9,264 bases of DNA, taken from Kiritimatiellia bacterium. GTDB lineage: Bacteria > Verrucomicrobiota > Kiritimatiellia > RFP12 > DVOR01. Both the position numbers and the translations under genes were made by a program. The notes beneath the pieces were generated by a model that saw only the letters and a program-made list of their open reading frames with translations, did no database searches and was not told where the DNA came from. How positions within the stretch are numbered: the stretch's first letter is position 1; every line of letters begins with the position of its first letter. The DNA is taken from contig CAAGNN010000064.1 of NCBI GenBank assembly GCA_900771325.1, positions 1-9,264 on the forward strand, written 5' to 3'. This document shows, piece after piece, positions 1 to 6,683 of the stretch.

Positions 1-182
1 CCCGGGTTGACCCCCGACCCGCCCCGGGTTGACCCCCGACCCGCCCCGGGTTGACCCCCGACCCGCCCCGGGTTGCCCTTGCATCCGCCCCGGGTTGACC
101 CTCGACCCGCCCCGGGTTGACCTCGAGGTAGGCCCGGGTTCGGGGTCGACCCGGGGCGGGTTCGTTTTGGACCCGGGGCGGG
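1..182. repeat. 22-bp GC-rich tandem repeat array, left end
   Basis: The phase-marking GGG recurs at 4, 26, 48, 70, 92, 114 and 136, an exact 22-bp period. The unit runs CCGGGTTGAC then CCCCGACCCGCC. Units at 2, 24 and 46 are identical; those at 68, 90 and 112 have diverged. From about 140 the orientation flips: GACCCGGGGCGGG starts at 148 and again at 170, also 22 bp apart, and shares ACCCGGGGCGGGT with the reverse complement of the unit. Each unit contains the palindrome CCCGGG and short inverted arms (CGGGT/ACCCG). No open reading frame here looks like a real protein. The same unit recurs at the right end of the window. The repeat is directly visible; its function is unknown. Confidence 0.95.
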
Positions 183-215
183 GGTGAGGCGCGTGCGAGC
201 TGGTAAGCGTGGTGC

Positions 216-239
216 ATCGGCCTGCTCCGCCAGGCCGGT
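216..239. other. Perfect GC-rich hairpin in the leader region
   Basis: CGGCCTG (218-224) pairs with CAGGCCG (231-237) around a 6-nt loop. An outer A-T pair (216/239) and a T-G wobble (217/238) can extend it. No T-run follows on either strand, so it is not a normal intrinsic terminator. It could be a protein-binding palindrome or a chance structure in GC-rich DNA. Confidence 0.5.
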
Positions 240-266
240 CGCTCCAAGGGGGTGGGGCAGGAGCCT

Positions 267-289
267 CGCGCGTGCGCGCGCGTACGCGT
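267..289. other. Z-DNA-prone alternating pyrimidine-purine tract
   Basis: Twenty-three consecutive bases alternate strictly pyrimidine-purine, almost all CG steps with two TG/TA-type interruptions. Such tracts are known to adopt left-handed Z-DNA under negative supercoiling. It ends 31 bp upstream of the -35 element of the M50 promoter. The tract is seen directly; any effect on transcription is inference. Confidence 0.6.
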
Positions 290-320
290 TATTAGTAAGG
301 GAGTGCGGCGGGGGTGTGTT

Positions 321-350
321 TTGCGTGCGGGCGGGGGCTTGTGGTATAAT
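321..350 (+). promoter_or_regulatory. Sigma70-type extended -10 promoter for the plus operon
   Basis: TATAAT at 345-350 matches the -10 consensus exactly and is preceded by TGG (342-344), the extended -10 TGn motif. TTGCGT at 321-326 is a weak -35 with an 18-bp spacer. The predicted transcription start lies about 7 nt after the -10, near 357. The ATG of the M50 gene is at 359, so the transcript would have a leader of 0-2 nt and no room for a ribosome-binding site. Confidence 0.75.
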
Positions 351-358
351 GCGCGCGT

Positions 359-1138
359 ATGAGGACATCGTGGACTCTTTTTACCTTGGCAGGCTTGCCG
401 ATTCGCGCCCATCTCTCGGTGGGGCTGTTGGTGGTGTATATGCTGTGGTCGATGGGGCACCTGGGGTGGGGGCTCTCTCTGGCGGCGGTTTTGCTGGCTT
501 CCATTCTTCTGCACGAGCTGGCGCATAGTGCGGTGGCGATTGCCTTTGGGGGGCGGGTGGTTTCGATTGAGTTGCAGCTGCTGGGCGGGGCGGCGATGAT
601 TTCGCGTCTGCCGCCCAAGGCGTGGCAGGAGACGTTGATGGCGTTGGCCGGGCCGGCGTGCTCGTTGGCGTTGGCGGCGGCGTTGTTGTTCGGGAGCGTG
701 GCGTTGGGGCGGGAGGTTTTTGACCCCTGGAGCCAGACGGTGATGGTGGAGGCTAATCCCTACTTGGCGATGGCGGGCTTTCTGAATCTGGGCTTGGGGT
801 GCTTTAACCTCATTCCGGCCTTCCCGATGGATGGGGGGCGGGTGTTGCGCTCGGCGTTGGAGTGCTTTGGGCTGGGGAAGCTACGGGCGACGACGGTGGC
901 GGTGCGCGTGGGGCAAGGGATTGCGGTGTTGTGGGCCGGGTTGTGGGCGCTTTCGTTCCTGACGGGCGTTGAGGTGCCGTGTCCGGAGGCGGTGACGGGC
1001 TTTGGCGCCTATCTGTGGGAGTTGGTTTTCGGCGTCCGCTCGCTGCTGATGCCGCTGATTGCGTATATGATTTGGGTCGTTGGCCGGCGTGAACTGGCGT
1101 ATGTGCGGGCGACGACCGCTATGGGAGCGTGGCGATGA
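359..1138 (+). CDS. M50-family site-2 protease (intramembrane zinc metalloprotease)
   Basis: A 259-residue, very hydrophobic protein with the hallmarks of site-2 proteases. HELAH at residues 52-56 lies inside a membrane segment (two Zn ligands plus catalytic Glu53). An ALAGP segment sits at about 95-99. NLIPAFPMDGGR at 150-161 supplies Asp158 as the third Zn ligand. Hydrophobic stretches near 19-29, 38-52, 92-115, 135-152, 187-201 and 229-240 suggest about six membrane spans. No CBS or PDZ domain is present, so it resembles small minimal S2P proteins of the SpoIVFB/YwhC type. The family cuts membrane-embedded substrates such as anti-sigma factors or signal peptides; no substrate can be inferred here. 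The start at 359 is favoured because the GLPIRAH segment just after it is a typical S2P N-terminus. Codons lean strongly to GCG, GGG, GTG and TTG, unlike the C-ending codons of the genes further down the operon. The stop overlaps ychF by 4 bp. Confidence 0.9.
   Translation: MRTSWTLFTLAGLPIRAHLSVGLLVVYMLWSMGHLGWGLSLAAVLLASILLHELAHSAVAIAFGGRVVSIELQLLGGAAMISRLPPKAWQETLMALAGPACSLALAAALLFGSVALGREVFDPWSQTVMVEANPYLAMAGFLNLGLGCFNLIPAFPMDGGRVLRSALECFGLGKLRATTVAVRVGQGIAVLWAGLWALSFLTGVEVPCPEAVTGFGAYLWELVFGVRSLLMPLIAYMIWVVGRRELAYVRATTAMGAWR
1123..1137 (+). promoter_or_regulatory. Ribosome-binding site fixing the ychF start
   Basis: GGGAG at 1123-1127 lies 7 nt before ATG at 1135, a better geometry than for the in-frame GTG at 1129. 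ATG 1135 also gives an ATGA overlap with the M50 stop (1136-1138), the classic arrangement for translational coupling. Confidence 0.65.
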
Positions 1139-2238
1139 GTCTTGCCGTTGGTATTGTTGGTTTGCCGAATGTTGGGAAGTCGACGCTGTTCAATGCGTTG
1201 ACGCGGGCGCAGAATGCGGAGGCGGCGAACTATCCGTTCTGCACCATCGAGCCGAACAAGGCGACGGTGCCGGTGGCCGACGCGCGGGTGGAGAAGCTCG
1301 CCGAGATTTGCAAGAGCGGGCGCATTATTCACGCCACGGTGGACTTTACGGACATCGCCGGGCTCGTGCGCGGGGCCTCTAAAGGCGAGGGGCTGGGGAA
1401 CCAGTTCCTGGGCAACATTCGCGAGTGCGATGCCATCTTGGAGGTGGTGCGCTGCTTCGATAATGACGACGTGGTGCACGTGGAGGGGTCGGTGGACCCG
1501 GTGCGCGACGTGGGGATTATCGAGACCGAGCTCATCCTCGCCGACCTGCAGAGCTTGGAGAAGCGGTTGGACCGTCTGAGCCGTCAGGCGCGCGCCGATA
1601 AGTCGCTGGCCAAGGAGGTCGAGGCGATGAAGGCGTTGCAGGCCCACCTGGATGGCGGGAACCCGGCCCGGACGCTGGTCTATGACGATGTGGACGCGCT
1701 GGCGGCCTGCCGCAAGGAGTTGCACTTCCTCACCGATAAGCCGGTCATCTATGTGGCCAATGTGGGCGAGGAGGACCTGGGGCAGGCGGATAACGCGCAC
1801 GTGGTGGCCTTGAAGGGTCACGCCCAGGCCCACGGGTGCGACGTGGTGACCATCTGCGCCTCGATGGAGGCGGACCTGGTGGGGCTCTCAGAGGCCGAGC
1901 AGGCTGACTTCCTCCAATCCTACGGGCTGGAGCAGTCGGGCCTCGATGCCACCATTCGCAAGGCCTATCACACGCTCGGGTTGCAGAGCTTCTTCACCGC
2001 CGGGCCGATGGAGGCGCGTGCGTGGACCATCCGCCAGGGGTGGACCGCCCCCAAGGCCGCCGGCGTCATTCACACCGATTTCGAACGGGGCTTCATTCGC
2101 GCCGAGGTTGTCTCCTACGACGACTTTGTGGCGTTGGGCGGGGAAGCCCACGCTCGCGAAAAGGGGCTCCTGCGCGTGGAAGGCAAGGACTACGTGATGC
2201 GCGAAGGCGACGTGGTCCACTTCCTCTTCAATGTCTAA
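1135..2238 (+). CDS. ychF: Ribosome-associated ATPase YchF (OLA1/Obg-like)
   Basis: A 367-residue, full-length YchF (about 363 residues in E. coli). The P-loop GLPNVGKST is at residues 9-17 and the DIAGLVRGASKG switch region at about 73-84. NVGE at 209-212 replaces the NKxD of normal GTPases, which is why this family prefers ATP over GTP. A helical domain lies at about 130-200, and the C-terminal TGS domain covers about 282-365, ending in the conserved GDVVHFLFNV. The family binds the ribosome and is linked to translation quality control and oxidative-stress responses in the cytoplasm. The start at 1135 is chosen over an in-frame GTG six bases upstream for its Shine-Dalgarno spacing and ATGA overlap. 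It is an ordinary conserved gene in an otherwise envelope-directed operon, so co-expression rather than a shared pathway is likely. Third-position base use drifts from G/T-rich at its start to C-rich at its end. Confidence 0.97.
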   Translation: MSLAVGIVGLPNVGKSTLFNALTRAQNAEAANYPFCTIEPNKATVPVADARVEKLAEICKSGRIIHATVDFTDIAGLVRGASKGEGLGNQFLGNIRECDAILEVVRCFDNDDVVHVEGSVDPVRDVGIIETELILADLQSLEKRLDRLSRQARADKSLAKEVEAMKALQAHLDGGNPARTLVYDDVDALAACRKELHFLTDKPVIYVANVGEEDLGQADNAHVVALKGHAQAHGCDVVTICASMEADLVGLSEAEQADFLQSYGLEQSGLDATIRKAYHTLGLQSFFTAGPMEARAWTIRQGWTAPKAAGVIHTDFERGFIRAEVVSYDDFVALGGEAHAREKGLLRVEGKDYVMREGDVVHFLFNV

Positions 2239-3325
2239 GGCAAGGTTTGGCATAGTGAAATACGATCTTCCCTCCTCGAACTCCTCGCTCAAGCGGACGC
2301 TGCTCACCTGGGGGCTTCCGATCGCCGGATGGGCCGTGCTCATCCTCCTGTGGATGCTCTTTGCCGGGCGCGGCGAGAAGGCCGAGGCCGCAACGGGCGA
2401 ACCGAAACCTGCCGCCGAGGCCGTCCAGCCGGCCGCGCAGCAGCCTGCCGCCCCGGTGGCCGAGCAGCCGGCGGCTGTGCCCGAGGTCAAGCCCGCTACG
2501 CCCGAAGCGCCCACCAATGTCTTCCCCTCCACGCCCTACGACTTCGCCGGGGCGGTCTCCTTCATTGGTCTGCCCAATGAGCGCGGCTGCGGGACGGGGA
2601 TTTTGGTCGACCCGGCCAAGCGGAAGGTGCTGTGGGCGAAGTCGGCCGAGAAGGCCGTGCCGATTGCTTCGATGACCAAGATGATGACGATGCTCCTGGC
2701 CGAGGAGGCCATTCAGGCCGGGCGCGTCACGCGCGAGACGGTCATTCCTGTCTCGGTGGAGGCCTACAAGATTGGCGGCTCGCAGGTGTGGCTCGACCCT
2801 AAGGAGGCCTTCCCCCTGGGCGAACTGATGAAGGCCATCGCCATCAAGTCGGCCAACGATGCCGCCTACCTGGTGGGCGAGTATCTCGGCGGTGGGGACA
2901 TTGGTGCCTTTATCAAGGAGATGAACCGCCGCGCCAAGACCTTGGGGATGACGCATACCACCTTCTACGACGCGCACGGTCTGGGCGACGCGGCTAAGCG
3001 CGACAACCTGGCCTCGGCCTATGATATGGTCCTCCTGGGCGAACATCTGCTCCGCTACCCGGAGGCGATGCGCCTGGCCTCGACGCGGATGGATACCTTC
3101 CGCAACGGCAAGACCGAGCTTAAGAACCACAACAACCTCGTCTACCAGCGCGTGGCGGGCGTGGACGGTCTGAAGACCGGCTACACGCGCGCCTCGGGCT
3201 ACTGCGTCACCTTCTCCTGTCTCCGGGGCGGCCGCCGGTTGGTTGGCTGCGTGACCGGGTTTTCCTCAGCCAAAGAACGAGACGCCTTCTGCAAGGCGCT
3301 CCTAGCATGGGGGTACACCAAATGA
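2231..3325 (+). CDS. Membrane-anchored D-alanyl-D-alanine carboxypeptidase (peptidase S11)
   Basis: A 364-residue penicillin-binding protein of the PBP5/DacA family, which trims the terminal D-Ala from peptidoglycan stem peptides in the periplasm. All three active-site motifs are present: SMTK at residues 147-150 (nucleophile Ser147), SAN at 207-209 and KTG at 315-317. One transmembrane segment at about 27-45 is followed by an Ala/Pro/Glu-rich linker at about 50-98, then the catalytic domain from about 105 to the end. It lacks the beta-rich C-terminal domain and amphipathic helix of classical PBP5, so it is held by its N-terminal anchor. ATG at 2231 overlaps the ychF stop by 8 bp but has no Shine-Dalgarno site. 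GTG at 2255 is in frame, with AAGG (2243-2246) 8 nt upstream, and is a credible alternative giving 356 residues. It overlaps the next gene by 4 bp. Homologues such as sporulation or beta-lactamase-like S11 enzymes cannot be excluded. Confidence 0.92.
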   Translation: MSKARFGIVKYDLPSSNSSLKRTLLTWGLPIAGWAVLILLWMLFAGRGEKAEAATGEPKPAAEAVQPAAQQPAAPVAEQPAAVPEVKPATPEAPTNVFPSTPYDFAGAVSFIGLPNERGCGTGILVDPAKRKVLWAKSAEKAVPIASMTKMMTMLLAEEAIQAGRVTRETVIPVSVEAYKIGGSQVWLDPKEAFPLGELMKAIAIKSANDAAYLVGEYLGGGDIGAFIKEMNRRAKTLGMTHTTFYDAHGLGDAAKRDNLASAYDMVLLGEHLLRYPEAMRLASTRMDTFRNGKTELKNHNNLVYQRVAGVDGLKTGYTRASGYCVTFSCLRGGRRLVGCVTGFSSAKERDAFCKALLAWGYTK

Positions 3326-3774
3326 AGCATACAGCACAATTCGGCACGTGGGCGCGCGGCCTCTGCCTGGGCCTCTTGGGCGCAACGCTCCTCTGCGGCT
3401 GCGCGTCGGGCATCGAGGGGCGCATCACCGAGAAGCAGGAGGTCTTCTCCGCCTATCCGAGCGAGGTGCAGGAGCGCCTGCGGCGGGGGCAAATCCGCTT
3501 GGGCGACGACACCGAGGCGGTCTGGATCGTCTACGGGGAGCCGCGCGAACGGCTGCGCCGGCTGGATGCCAATGGCACGACGGAGGTCTGGATCTACAAG
3601 ATCCTCGGCTACAACGAGCGCCTCTATCCCACGGTCCGCCCGGTCTACCGCGATGTGCGCGGGCACATCCACGGCAGCTACTACCTCGAAGATACGCCCG
3701 AGTACGAGTGGAAAGAGGTCCTTCGCATTGAGTTCTCGAAGGGCCATGTGACGGCGGTTCAGCAGACGAACTGA
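3322..3774 (+). CDS. Small outer-membrane-type lipoprotein, BamE/SmpA-like
   Basis: A 150-residue protein with a lipoprotein signal peptide: basic N-terminus, hydrophobic core at about 13-24, then lipobox LCGC with the lipidated residue Cys27. The mature part has RLRRGQIRLGDDTEAVWIVYGEP at about 56-78, then WIYK. This is the pattern 'low-affinity helix, GDs-x-V-x-x-x-x-G-x-P, strand' of BamE/SmpA-like domains, which assist outer-membrane protein assembly or act as envelope binding modules. The assignment rests on motif resemblance only and is tentative. The start at 3322 forms an ATGA overlap with the carboxypeptidase stop, with TGGGGG just upstream. The in-frame ATG at 3307 would place five extra residues before the signal peptide and lies within the upstream gene. 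It is the last gene of the plus operon; its stop is 4 bp from the end of convergent uvrA. Confidence 0.75.
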   Translation: MKHTAQFGTWARGLCLGLLGATLLCGCASGIEGRITEKQEVFSAYPSEVQERLRRGQIRLGDDTEAVWIVYGEPRERLRRLDANGTTEVWIYKILGYNERLYPTVRPVYRDVRGHIHGSYYLEDTPEYEWKEVLRIEFSKGHVTAVQQTN

Positions 3775-3778
3775 CGCC

Positions 3779-6670
3779 TTATCCCAAAATCTTCTGCAGG
3801 AAGTGCCCGGTGTAAGAGCCGGGCACTTTTGCTACCTCCTCGGGCGTGCCCTGGGCCACGAGCGTGCCGCCGCGGTCGCCGCCCTCAGGGCCGAGGTCGA
3901 GGAGCCAGTCGGCGGACTTGATGACATCGAGGTTGTGCTCGATGACGACGATGGTGTTGCCCTGGTCGCGCAAGCGCAGGAGGAGGGTGAGAAGTTTGTG
4001 GACATCGGCAAAGTGTAGGCCGGTGGTCGGCTCGTCTAGGATGTAGAGGGTGCGCCCGGTGGCGCGCTTGGAGAGCTCGGTGGCCAACTTGATGCGCTGG
4101 GCTTCGCCGCCGGAGAAGGTGGTGGCGCTCTGGCCCAGTTTGATGTAGCCCAGGCCGACCTCCGCGATGGTACGCAGCTTGTTGGCAATGGCGGGAATCT
4201 CGGCAAAGCACTCCAAGGCCTCATCGACGGTCATCTCGAGGACGTCGGCGATGGACTTGCCCTTGTAGCGGACTTCGAGCGTTTCGCGGTTGTAGCGCGT
4301 GCCGCCGCACTGCTCGCAGGGCACGTACATATCCGGCAGGAAGTGCATTTCCAGGCGCTTAAGCCCCTCGCCCTGGCAGACCTCGCAGCGGCCGCCCTTG
4401 ACATTGAAGGAGAAGCGCCCGGGCGCATAGCCGCGCATCTTGGCCGCCGGGGTTTGGGCGAAGAGTTCGCGGATGGCGGTGAAGCAGCCGGTGTAGGTGA
4501 CCGGGTTGGAGCGCGGGGTGCGGCCGATGGGCGATTGGTCGATCTCGATCATCTTGTCGAGGGCCTTAAGGCCGGTAATCCGGCGGTAGCGGCCGGGCTG
4601 TCCGCGCGCACCGTTGAGGGCGTGGGCCAGGGCTTCCTTGAGAATGTCGTCGACCAAGGTGGACTTGCCGGAGCCTGAGACACCCGTCACGCACACGAAG
4701 CACCCCAGTGGCAGGCGCACGGAGAGGTCCTTGAGGTTGTTGCAGGTGCAGCCCTCGAGGGTGAGCCAGGCCTTGCCCGGGGCCACGCGCGGGTGGGGGA
4801 TGGGCACGGCCTTGCGGCTGGTGAGGTAGTCGGCTGTCAGCGACCGGCGGCACTTGAGGAGCCCCGCGGCCGGGCCTTGGTAGACCACTTCGCCGCCGAG
4901 GCGCCCGGCACCGGGCCCAATATCGATGAGGTAGTCCGCGCGGCGGATCATCTCCTCGTCGTGCTCCACCACCACGACGGTGTTGCCACGCTTTTGCAGG
5001 CGGTGGAGCATATCGATGAGGCGCTCGTTGTCGCGCGGATGGAGGCCGATGGTCGGCTCATCGAGGACGTAGAGCACGCCAACGAGGCCGCTGCCGATCT
5101 GCGAGGCCAGTCGGATGCGCTGCATCTCGCCGCCCGAGAGGGTCGAGCTCTCGCGGTCGAGGGAGAGATAGTCGAGCCCCACATCGACCAGGAAGGCCAG
5201 GCGCTTGCGGATCTCCTTGAGGATTTCGGCGGCCACGCGCGCCTCGTGCGCCTCCAGCGCCTCGCGCACCAGGTGGTCGGGGCCGGGCTGGGCGTTGGCG
5301 AGGAGTTCGTCGAAGAAGCGCAGCGCTTCGCGCGCCGGCAGGTGCAGCAGGTCGGGCAAGGTCCAGCCGGCGACCGTGGCCACGCGGCTCTCCGGGCGCA
5401 AGCGCGCGCCGTGGCACTCGGGGCACAACTGCGGGGCGAGGAACTGCGAGAGCGTCTCGCGCGTGTCGTCGTTGTCGCACTCGGCGTAGCGACGCTGAAG
5501 GTTGGGCAGGACGCCCTCGAAGGGCTTCTCCATCGTGTTGCGCACGCCCTTGAGGTAGTAAACCAGCGTGACCGGCTCGCTGCCTGTGCCGTGCATCAAC
5601 TCCTCGCGAAAGCGCTTGGGCAGCTTGCAGAAGGGGGTCTCGATGTCCACCCCGCGCGCCTCGGCAAAGGCGGCGATGAGCCAGTTGTAGTACATCAGCA
5701 GGTGGTGGCCGCCGCGGCGCCAGCCCACGATGGCTTCGCGCAAGGGCTTGGTTTTGTCTGGCACCACGAGCGCTTCGTCAAAGACCATCAGCGCGCCGAG
5801 CCCCGAACAGGCCGGACAGGCTCCGTAGGGCGAGTTGAAGGAGAAGCTGCGCGGCCGCAGCGCCTCGAAGGAGATGCCGCAGTCGGCGCAGGCATTCTTC
5901 TCGGAGTAGAGCGTGCTCTCGCCGCCGACGATTTGCACCTCCACCAGCCCTTCGGAGAGGCGTAGCGCCTGTTCAATGCTGTCAGTCAGGCGCGTGTGGA
6001 TGGTCGGCTTGAGGACGATGCGATCGACCACCGCATCGATGCGGTGCGGGCACTTCTTGTCGAGCTCGGGCCACTCGCTCTCAATCTCCACGAGCGTGCC
6101 ATCGACCCGCGCGCGGACGTAGCCCTGGCGCAACATCAGCTCGCGCACCTCTTCGTGCCGCCCCTTCCGTCCCCGAACGATGGGCGAGAGCAAAACCAAC
6201 TTCGTTCCCTCCGGCAATGCCATCAAGCGGTCGACAATCTCCTCGGCGCTCTGTGGGCGGACTGCCTTGCCGCACTTCGGGCAGTGGGCGTGGGCGATGT
6301 TGCCCCAGAGCAGACGCAGGTAGTCGAGGATTTCGGTGACGGTGGCCACGATGGAACGCGGGTTGCTGCCGCTGGCGCGCTGCTCAATGGAGATGGCCGG
6401 GGAGAGGCCCTCGATGTGCTCGACCTCGGGCTTCTGCAACTGGTCGAGGAATTGGCGGGCGTAGGCCGAAAGGCTCTCCACATAGCGCCGCTGCCCCTCG
6501 GCATAGAGCGTGTCGAAGGCCAGAGAACTCTTGCCCGACCCCGAGAGGCCGGTGATGACAGTCAGCGAGTTGCGCGGGATGCGCACATCGATATTCTTGA
6601 GGTTGTTCTGCCGTGCGCCGGTGATGACGATCTCGCCATTCTCCTCGTGTGCGGAACGCTTCTTGGCCAT
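3779..6670 (-). CDS. uvrA: Excinuclease ABC subunit A (UvrA)
   Basis: A 963-residue, full-length UvrA (about 940 in E. coli), the damage-recognition ATPase of nucleotide excision repair. It acts as a dimer, loads UvrB on damaged DNA and then leaves. Two ABC modules are intact: Walker A at 41-49 and 663-671, signatures LSGGE at 511-515 and FSGGE at 852-856, and Walker B LDEPT with D537/E538 and D879/E880. The zinc modules are visible as C261/C264-C285/C288 and C762/C765-C785/C788, plus further CxxC pairs at 130/133 and 416/419. The open frame extends 45 nt upstream to 6715, but the real start is ATG at 6670, because AAGGAG (6682-6677) sits 6 nt before it and the protein then begins MAKKRS, close to known UvrA N-termini. 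It is 10 bp downstream of epmA in the same direction. No SOS/LexA box is evident before it. No gene defect is seen. Confidence 0.98.
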   Translation of the reverse strand: MAKKRSAHEENGEIVITGARQNNLKNIDVRIPRNSLTVITGLSGSGKSSLAFDTLYAEGQRRYVESLSAYARQFLDQLQKPEVEHIEGLSPAISIEQRASGSNPRSIVATVTEILDYLRLLWGNIAHAHCPKCGKAVRPQSAEEIVDRLMALPEGTKLVLLSPIVRGRKGRHEEVRELMLRQGYVRARVDGTLVEIESEWPELDKKCPHRIDAVVDRIVLKPTIHTRLTDSIEQALRLSEGLVEVQIVGGESTLYSEKNACADCGISFEALRPRSFSFNSPYGACPACSGLGALMVFDEALVVPDKTKPLREAIVGWRRGGHHLLMYYNWLIAAFAEARGVDIETPFCKLPKRFREELMHGTGSEPVTLVYYLKGVRNTMEKPFEGVLPNLQRRYAECDNDDTRETLSQFLAPQLCPECHGARLRPESRVATVAGWTLPDLLHLPAREALRFFDELLANAQPGPDHLVREALEAHEARVAAEILKEIRKRLAFLVDVGLDYLSLDRESSTLSGGEMQRIRLASQIGSGLVGVLYVLDEPTIGLHPRDNERLIDMLHRLQKRGNTVVVVEHDEEMIRRADYLIDIGPGAGRLGGEVVYQGPAAGLLKCRRSLTADYLTSRKAVPIPHPRVAPGKAWLTLEGCTCNNLKDLSVRLPLGCFVCVTGVSGSGKSTLVDDILKEALAHALNGARGQPGRYRRITGLKALDKMIEIDQSPIGRTPRSNPVTYTGCFTAIRELFAQTPAAKMRGYAPGRFSFNVKGGRCEVCQGEGLKRLEMHFLPDMYVPCEQCGGTRYNRETLEVRYKGKSIADVLEMTVDEALECFAEIPAIANKLRTIAEVGLGYIKLGQSATTFSGGEAQRIKLATELSKRATGRTLYILDEPTTGLHFADVHKLLTLLLRLRDQGNTIVVIEHNLDVIKSADWLLDLGPEGGDRGGTLVAQGTPEEVAKVPGSYTGHFLQKILG
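3801..3830 (+). terminator. Intrinsic terminator of the plus operon, inside the uvrA 3' end
   Basis: AAGTGCCCGG (3801-3810) pairs with CCGGGCACTT (3819-3828): a 10-bp, GC-rich stem closed by an 8-nt loop and ending in TTTT (3827-3830). It works only for plus-strand transcription, because the minus strand has no T-run after the stem. It starts 27 nt after the lipoprotein stop and lies wholly within uvrA codons for its last residues (around KVPGSYTGHF). Confidence 0.75.
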
Positions 6671-6676
6671 AATCCT

Positions 6677-6683
6677 CTCCTTA
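6677..6683 (-). promoter_or_regulatory. uvrA Shine-Dalgarno site overlapping the epmA stop codon
   Basis: On the minus strand TAAGGAG contains both the epmA stop TAA (6683-6681) and the uvrA ribosome-binding site AAGGAG (6682-6677), 6 nt from the uvrA ATG at 6670. Ribosomes finishing epmA would therefore sit on the uvrA start region, which implies translational coupling. Confidence 0.8.

Larger units (their letters stand above)
183..358. other. Non-coding leader region before the plus operon
   Basis: Together with the array before it, this makes 358 bases without a convincing gene. An open frame crosses 184-528, but its protein is Arg/Gly/Ala-rich low-complexity sequence overlapping the M50 gene, so I treat it as a shadow. 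The region contains a 7-bp hairpin (218-237), a 23-nt alternating purine-pyrimidine tract (267-289), a short AT-rich patch (about 289-298) and the promoter at 321-350. Confidence 0.75.

Noticed and set aside
1..182. CRISPR array at the window edge
   Set aside because: The 22-bp units are directly adjacent with no unique spacers, and no cas genes are present.
184..528. Open frame for a 114-residue protein upstream of and overlapping the M50 gene
   Set aside because: Arg/Gly/Ala-rich low-complexity translation, no start signal, and it overlaps a clear M50 gene in another frame.
4793..5965. A 390-residue plus-strand open frame
   Set aside because: It lies entirely antisense to uvrA; long shadows are expected opposite GC-rich genes, and the translation shows no recognisable domain.
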